A DNA stretch of 64,000 bases from Microvirga lotononidis. GTDB lineage: Bacteria > Pseudomonadota > Alphaproteobacteria > Rhizobiales > Beijerinckiaceae. The stretch spans positions 4,015,001-4,079,000 of the forward strand of contig NZ_CP141048.1 of assembly GCF_034627025.1 (NCBI RefSeq). The letters are read 5' to 3'. Of the stretch, positions 60,754 to 64,000 are shown one piece after another; position 1 is the first letter of the stretch, and each line of letters opens with the position of its first letter. The position numbers and the translations under genes were made by a program. Below the pieces are notes generated by a model that saw nothing but the letters and a program-made list of their open reading frames with translations, had not been told where the DNA came from and made no database searches.

Positions 60754-61740
60754 CTACGAAGGCGGGGTCTGGCGCATGCATTGCTGCGCCGCCCGCGAGA
60801 CCCGCGTGTTGTCCTCCGCTTCGGCCTTGTTGGCGAGGAGCCTTTGCCAGAGGCCGCGCTCCGGGACCTGCTGCAGGATGCAGGAGCAGACCGACGGGCA
60901 CAGGCCCGGGTCGCCGTTCTGCATCAGGCAAATCTGGCGGCAGGCGGCGGCCGGAGACGGCCCGACGATCTGCGCAACTCCGAAGAGAATCCCGAGCAGG
61001 ACGATCTGGTGCGTCAGGTAGATCGGCAGGCTCTTGCGACCGGCCCAGGTGAGGAGCCTGAAGACCGGGTTGTCGGCGCGCCAGCGCGCCAGGCCGAGCG
61101 ACTCCCGTCGGGCCAGCATGAGTTTCCCGCCGGCGGTACCGATCAGCACGAGACCGAACCAGGGGAAGATCGGCACATAATCGTTCGTGACAGGCTCGCG
61201 CGCACCAAGGCCAAGCCAGTCGAGCCACGGCGCGTCGAGGGCAGGGCTCGTGAAGAGCCACGGTCCGATTAGAAAGAATGCGGCAGCCGCCAAGGTCAGG
61301 GCGGGGTGCAGACGCAGGAAGGGCAGGGCCAGCACGCTCGAGACGGCGATGCAGTGGAGGATGCCGAAGAAGATGTAGCTTTCAGGGAAGGCAAAATAGG
61401 TCCCCAGAGTCACGGCCAAGGCAGCGCCGCCGATCCGCAGGAGGCGCTTCAGGAACGGGATCCGGCGAAAGCCCTGGATATGGGCGAGCGCCAGCCCGAA
61501 GCCCGCCAGCATCAGGAACGAGCCGGCGATTCCGCGAGCGAACCAACGCCAGGCCGGAACCTGGAGGATGTTCGTCCCGATCAGCTGAAGGAAGCTGAGG
61601 TCCCAGCTGAAATGATAGACGATCATCGCGCCGATCGCGAGGCCACGGGCGACGTCGAGGGAGTCCCAGCGCTGGGACGCGGCGGTGCGGGCTTGAGGGG
61701 TGGTGGCGGTCACGTCTGTCTGTCTCATGGGCGAAGGCAT
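60754..61740 (-). CDS. DUF1624 / heparan-alpha-glucosaminide N-acetyltransferase-like membrane protein
   Basis: 328 residues, about eight membrane helices. The family start is RWDSLDVARGLAIGAMIVYHFSWDL (catalytic-type His), with ILHCIAVSSVLALPFLRL and FPWFGLVLIG. Possibly acetylates a periplasmic sugar; function inferred. The C-terminal soluble tail is unusually Cys-rich (CRQICLMQNG, LCPSVCSCIL). ATG 61728 is an alternative start. Confidence 0.82.
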   Translation of the reverse strand: MPSPMRQTDVTATTPQARTAASQRWDSLDVARGLAIGAMIVYHFSWDLSFLQLIGTNILQVPAWRWFARGIAGSFLMLAGFGLALAHIQGFRRIPFLKRLLRIGGAALAVTLGTYFAFPESYIFFGILHCIAVSSVLALPFLRLHPALTLAAAAFFLIGPWLFTSPALDAPWLDWLGLGAREPVTNDYVPIFPWFGLVLIGTAGGKLMLARRESLGLARWRADNPVFRLLTWAGRKSLPIYLTHQIVLLGILFGVAQIVGPSPAAACRQICLMQNGDPGLCPSVCSCILQQVPERGLWQRLLANKAEAEDNTRVSRAAQQCMRQTPPS

Positions 61741-61773
61741 TCCATCACAGCCTGTCAGCCTTATGTGAGTGAC

Positions 61774-62529
61774 ATGACTGAAAGCCTTGCCGCATCAATC
61801 GCCACATTACGGGACATGATTCAAGACGCCCGCGTGATCGCCGGCTTCACCGGGGCTGGAATCTCGACCGAGAGCGGCATCCCGGATTTTCGCTCGCCCG
61901 GCAGTCCCTGGATGCGGCACAAGCCGATCTCCTTCGGTCTCTTCCTGCAGAGCGCGGAAGCGCGCCGGGAAGCGTGGCGGCGCAAATTCGCCATGGACGA
62001 CCTCTATCGGGGCGCACGCCCGAGCCTCGGGCATCTCGGCTTCGCATCTCTCGTCGCAGAGGGCCGGATGCCTGCCGTCATCACCCAGAACATCGACGGC
62101 CTCCATCAGGCCTCGGGCCTGGCCGAGGATCAGGTCATTGAACTGCATGGTAACGGCACCTATGCCAAGTGCCTGTCCTGCGGTCGCCGCCATGAGCTCG
62201 ACTGGGTGAGACGGTGCTTCGAGGCGGACGGCGAGCCGCCCGACTGCCGGTTCTGCGGGGGAATCCTCAAATCGGCGACCATTTCCTTCGGGCAGACCAT
62301 GCCCGAGGGCCCTATGCGTCAGGCACAGCGATTGACGGCATCGTGCGATCTCTTCTTGGTCGCAGGCTCCTCGCTCGTGGTCTATCCGGCGGCGGCATTT
62401 CCGGCTTTCGCCAAGGAGAACGGAGCCCGGCTGGTGATCGTCAACCGGGAGCCAACCCCCCTGGACGAGGCTGCCGATCTGGTGATCAATGCGGAAATCG
62501 GATCTATCCTTTCAGAGTTTGTATCGTAA
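61774..62529 (+). CDS. cobB: NAD-dependent protein deacylase (sirtuin, CobB family)
   Basis: Removes acyl groups from lysine using NAD. 251 residues: GFTGAGISTESGIPDFRSPGSPW, TQNIDGLHQASG and ELHGNGT (catalytic His), four zinc cysteines in CLSC and CRFC, then GSSLVVYPAA and VIVNREPTPLD. The ATG at 61774 starts MTESLAAS. Divergent from the DUF1624 gene. Confidence 0.94.
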   Translation: MTESLAASIATLRDMIQDARVIAGFTGAGISTESGIPDFRSPGSPWMRHKPISFGLFLQSAEARREAWRRKFAMDDLYRGARPSLGHLGFASLVAEGRMPAVITQNIDGLHQASGLAEDQVIELHGNGTYAKCLSCGRRHELDWVRRCFEADGEPPDCRFCGGILKSATISFGQTMPEGPMRQAQRLTASCDLFLVAGSSLVVYPAAAFPAFAKENGARLVIVNREPTPLDEAADLVINAEIGSILSEFVS

Positions 62530-62656
62530 CTTCAAGAACATGCAGGTTGCCGAAAATTTCATCGGCCTTTGACGCGCGTTTCTGGCTTCCCCTGATTCAG
62601 GACGATGTTATCCTCTTATTAAGAATCGGGTTCATGATTCGAGTTTGGGTATTTTC

Positions 62657-63277
62657 ATGACTGGCGATTACGGCTCCAATTCTTTCAGTCTCCGCGAGGA
62701 GAATTCCCCTTTAGATCAGGGCCACCGCGAGGTCGCTCAGCCCGCCTCGGAAGAGGGCGCTCTCGAGCTCGTCCAGGTCAGCGGCCGTATCAAGTGGTTC
62801 GATGTGGCCAAAGGCTTCGGCTTCATCGTTCCCGACAACGGCATGCCCGATGTTCTGCTCCATGTGACCTGCCTGCGCCGGGACGGCTACCAGGCGGCCA
62901 ACGAAGGCGCTCGGATCGTCGTCGAGGCGGTTCAGCGTCCCCGGGGCCTCCAGGCCTTCCGCATCCTCTCGCTGGACGAATCCACCGCCCTGCATCCCTC
63001 CGAACTTCCGCTGCCGCGCACCCATGTCCAGGTCGTGCCGACCAGCGGGCTCGAGCCCGCCGTCGTGAAATGGTTCAACCGTCTGCGCGGCTTCGGCTTC
63101 CTGACCCAGGGAGAGGGTAAGCCGGACATCTTCGTCCATATGGAGACCCTCCGCCGCTACGGCATTGCCGAGCTGAAGCCGGGCGAGCGCGTCTTCGTCC
63201 GCTTCGGCGACGGTTCCAAGGGCCTCATGGCCGCCGAGGTTCGTCTGGCCGACATGGCCCTGCCGCACTCCCATTGA
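62657..63277 (+). CDS. Protein with two cold-shock domains
   Basis: 206 residues. CSD1 at about 42-108 has RNP1 as GFGFIV after GRIKWFDVAK, and RNP2-like VLLHVTCL. CSD2 at about 136-200 has VVKWFNRLRGFGFLT and IFVHMETL. A disordered N-terminus and a Pro-rich linker separate them. Double-CSD proteins are known in Caulobacter and other Alphaproteobacteria. ATG 62657 is chosen over a TTG 4 codons earlier. Overlaps the next gene by one base (TGATG). Confidence 0.92.
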   Translation: MTGDYGSNSFSLREENSPLDQGHREVAQPASEEGALELVQVSGRIKWFDVAKGFGFIVPDNGMPDVLLHVTCLRRDGYQAANEGARIVVEAVQRPRGLQAFRILSLDESTALHPSELPLPRTHVQVVPTSGLEPAVVKWFNRLRGFGFLTQGEGKPDIFVHMETLRRYGIAELKPGERVFVRFGDGSKGLMAAEVRLADMALPHSH

Positions 63278-63744
63278 TGAGCTTGCCCGTGCTGTCGCGT
63301 ATTCGGCCTGCGTTATCGGCCTTCGCTGTCCTCGTCCTGATCGCCGGCGCGGCCTATGCGCAGGCCTTCGAGAGCTTGTCCATCGCCACGAAGGGCGGGC
63401 AGCGGCAGACCTTCAAGGTCGAAGTCGCCCGCAACGATGCGGATCGGGCTCAGGGGTTGATGTTCCGCCGGTCCATGCCGGCCGATCAGGGCATGCTGTT
63501 CGACTTCGGTCGCGTCGAGCCCGTCTCCATGTGGATGCAGAATACCTACCTGCCGCTCGACATGCTGTTCATTCGCGCCGATGGCACCATTGCCCGAATC
63601 GCAGCCAATACCGAGCCGCTCTCGACGCGGACCATACCGTCCGGAGAGCCCGTGCTCTCCGTGCTGGAGCTGAATGCCGGTTCGGCGGCCAAGCTCGGGA
63701 TCAAGCCCGGCGACCGGGTGGAGCATCCTCTTTTCAAGCGCTGA
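63277..63744 (+). CDS. DUF192 family secreted protein
   Basis: 155 residues with a signal-like helix (ALSAFAVLVLIAGAAYA) and the DUF192 domain: TFKVEVARNDADRAQGLMFRRSMPADQGMLFDF, MWMQNTYLPLDMLFI and VLELNAGSAAKLGIKPGDRVEH. Unknown function. The stop/start overlap TGATG shows translational coupling to the double cold-shock gene. Confidence 0.9.
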   Translation: MSLPVLSRIRPALSAFAVLVLIAGAAYAQAFESLSIATKGGQRQTFKVEVARNDADRAQGLMFRRSMPADQGMLFDFGRVEPVSMWMQNTYLPLDMLFIRADGTIARIAANTEPLSTRTIPSGEPVLSVLELNAGSAAKLGIKPGDRVEHPLFKR

Positions 63745-63792
63745 TTCGATCAGGAGCTTTGGACCAGAGACAGCGTCTCCATGGACAGGGAA

Positions 63793-63869
63793 TGGCGACT
63801 CCGGTAGGGCTCGAACCTACGACCTGCCGCTTAGAAGGCGGCTGCTCTATCCAGCTGAGCTACGGAGCC
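63793..63869 (-). tRNA. tRNA-Arg (TCT)
   Basis: 77 bases with encoded CCA. Acceptor GGCTCCG / CGGAGTC, anticodon stem GCCGC / GCGGC with loop CTTCTAA (TCT; complement at 63833-63835), T-arm with GGTTCGAGCCC. Confidence 0.97.
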
Positions 63870-63890
63870 ATTCCGCCGTAGGTCCCGACC

Positions 63891-64000
63891 TCAATGGGTC
63901 CAGGGGCCGACGCGGTTGAACTTGAAGTTGTCGGAATAGGAAATCGTCCGCCGCTTGACCTCCTTGGGCTCCTCGACACGGTAGGCGATGCCTTCGCGCT
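63891..64000 (-). CDS. ETC complex I accessory subunit (NDUFS4-like), C-terminal end
   Basis: The gene runs off the right edge. The visible last 36 residues, REGIAYRVEEP through ISYSDNFKFNRVGPWTH, match the conserved end of the alphaproteobacterial ETC complex I subunit (NDUFS4 homologue), in which YSDNF and PWTH are typical. It is an assembly and stability subunit of NADH dehydrogenase. The tRNA-Arg lies downstream on the same strand. Confidence 0.82.
   Translation of the reverse strand, partial: REGIAYRVEEPKEVKRRTISYSDNFKFNRVGPWTH

Overview
The window is a stretch of high-GC chromosome from an alphaproteobacterium of the order Hyphomicrobiales (Rhizobiales), most likely Methylobacteriaceae and perhaps Microvirga; the genus is a guess. 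Support comes from PopZ, DUF1489, DUF2842, DUF1236, BA14K and DUF6894 proteins, a class I PHA synthase with a separate phasin, a heme A synthase of the CtaA type, a GAAC-N7-GAAC LexA box (the alphaproteobacterial form), and two families of intergenic palindromes of a kind common in Rhizobiales. No insertion sequence, prophage, integrase, CRISPR array or conjugation gene is visible. This is ordinary core-type chromosome, so the interesting material lies mainly between the genes.

Layout. 1-9.8 kb: end of gatB, a hydrolase/acyltransferase/GNAT cluster, an adenylate-cyclase-domain protein, sseA, an AlaX editing protein, photolyase, tRNA-Asn, tRNA-Cys and a PCMT-like methyltransferase. 9.9-16.8 kb: TolC, PopZ, ValRS, MntH. 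17.3-24.3 kb: a biotin-dependent carboxylase alpha subunit, DUF1489, small proteins, a GST, a membrane DnaJ protein, a SPOR-tailed D,D-carboxypeptidase and a phasin. 24.6-29 kb: clpS-clpA and small proteins. 29-35.5 kb: a periplasmic protein/histidine kinase/response regulator operon, small proteins and ctaA. 35.9-44.4 kb: an orphan ParA, metY, a CoA-binding protein, a thioesterase, a GST, rplM-rpsI, argC, a gene-free block and a fumarylacetoacetase-like hydrolase. 44.8-55 kb: FadL porin, PhaC, aminotransferase-hom-glpX, GNAT, recJ, tRNA-Glu. 55-64 kb: small proteins, KDPGal aldolase, an orphan acyl carrier protein, an Lrp/ornithine aminotransferase/ureohydrolase cluster, a DUF1624 membrane protein, a sirtuin, a double cold-shock protein, DUF192, tRNA-Arg and the 3' end of a complex I accessory subunit.

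Functional links. Phasin and PhaC belong to polyhydroxybutyrate storage; the phasin promoter carries two phased palindromes. Aminotransferase, hom and metY feed aspartate-family and sulfur amino acid metabolism. argC (arginine synthesis) and the Lrp-rocD-ureohydrolase group (arginine/ornithine breakdown) are opposite arms of arginine metabolism. ClpS and ClpA form the N-degron adaptor/unfoldase pair.

The best leads for undescribed biology are: (1) a strong minus-strand promoter abutting a perfect LexA box and reading about 400 bases of gene-free, highly foldable sequence between argC and the hydrolase; (2) a possible arginine attenuator ahead of argC, with a 19-codon, apparently leaderless peptide carrying three consecutive Arg codons followed by an intrinsic terminator; (3) the phased operator pair at the phasin promoter; (4) a perfect palindrome just ahead of mntH; (5) a cysteine-free molybdopterin-fold periplasmic protein co-encoded with a two-component system.
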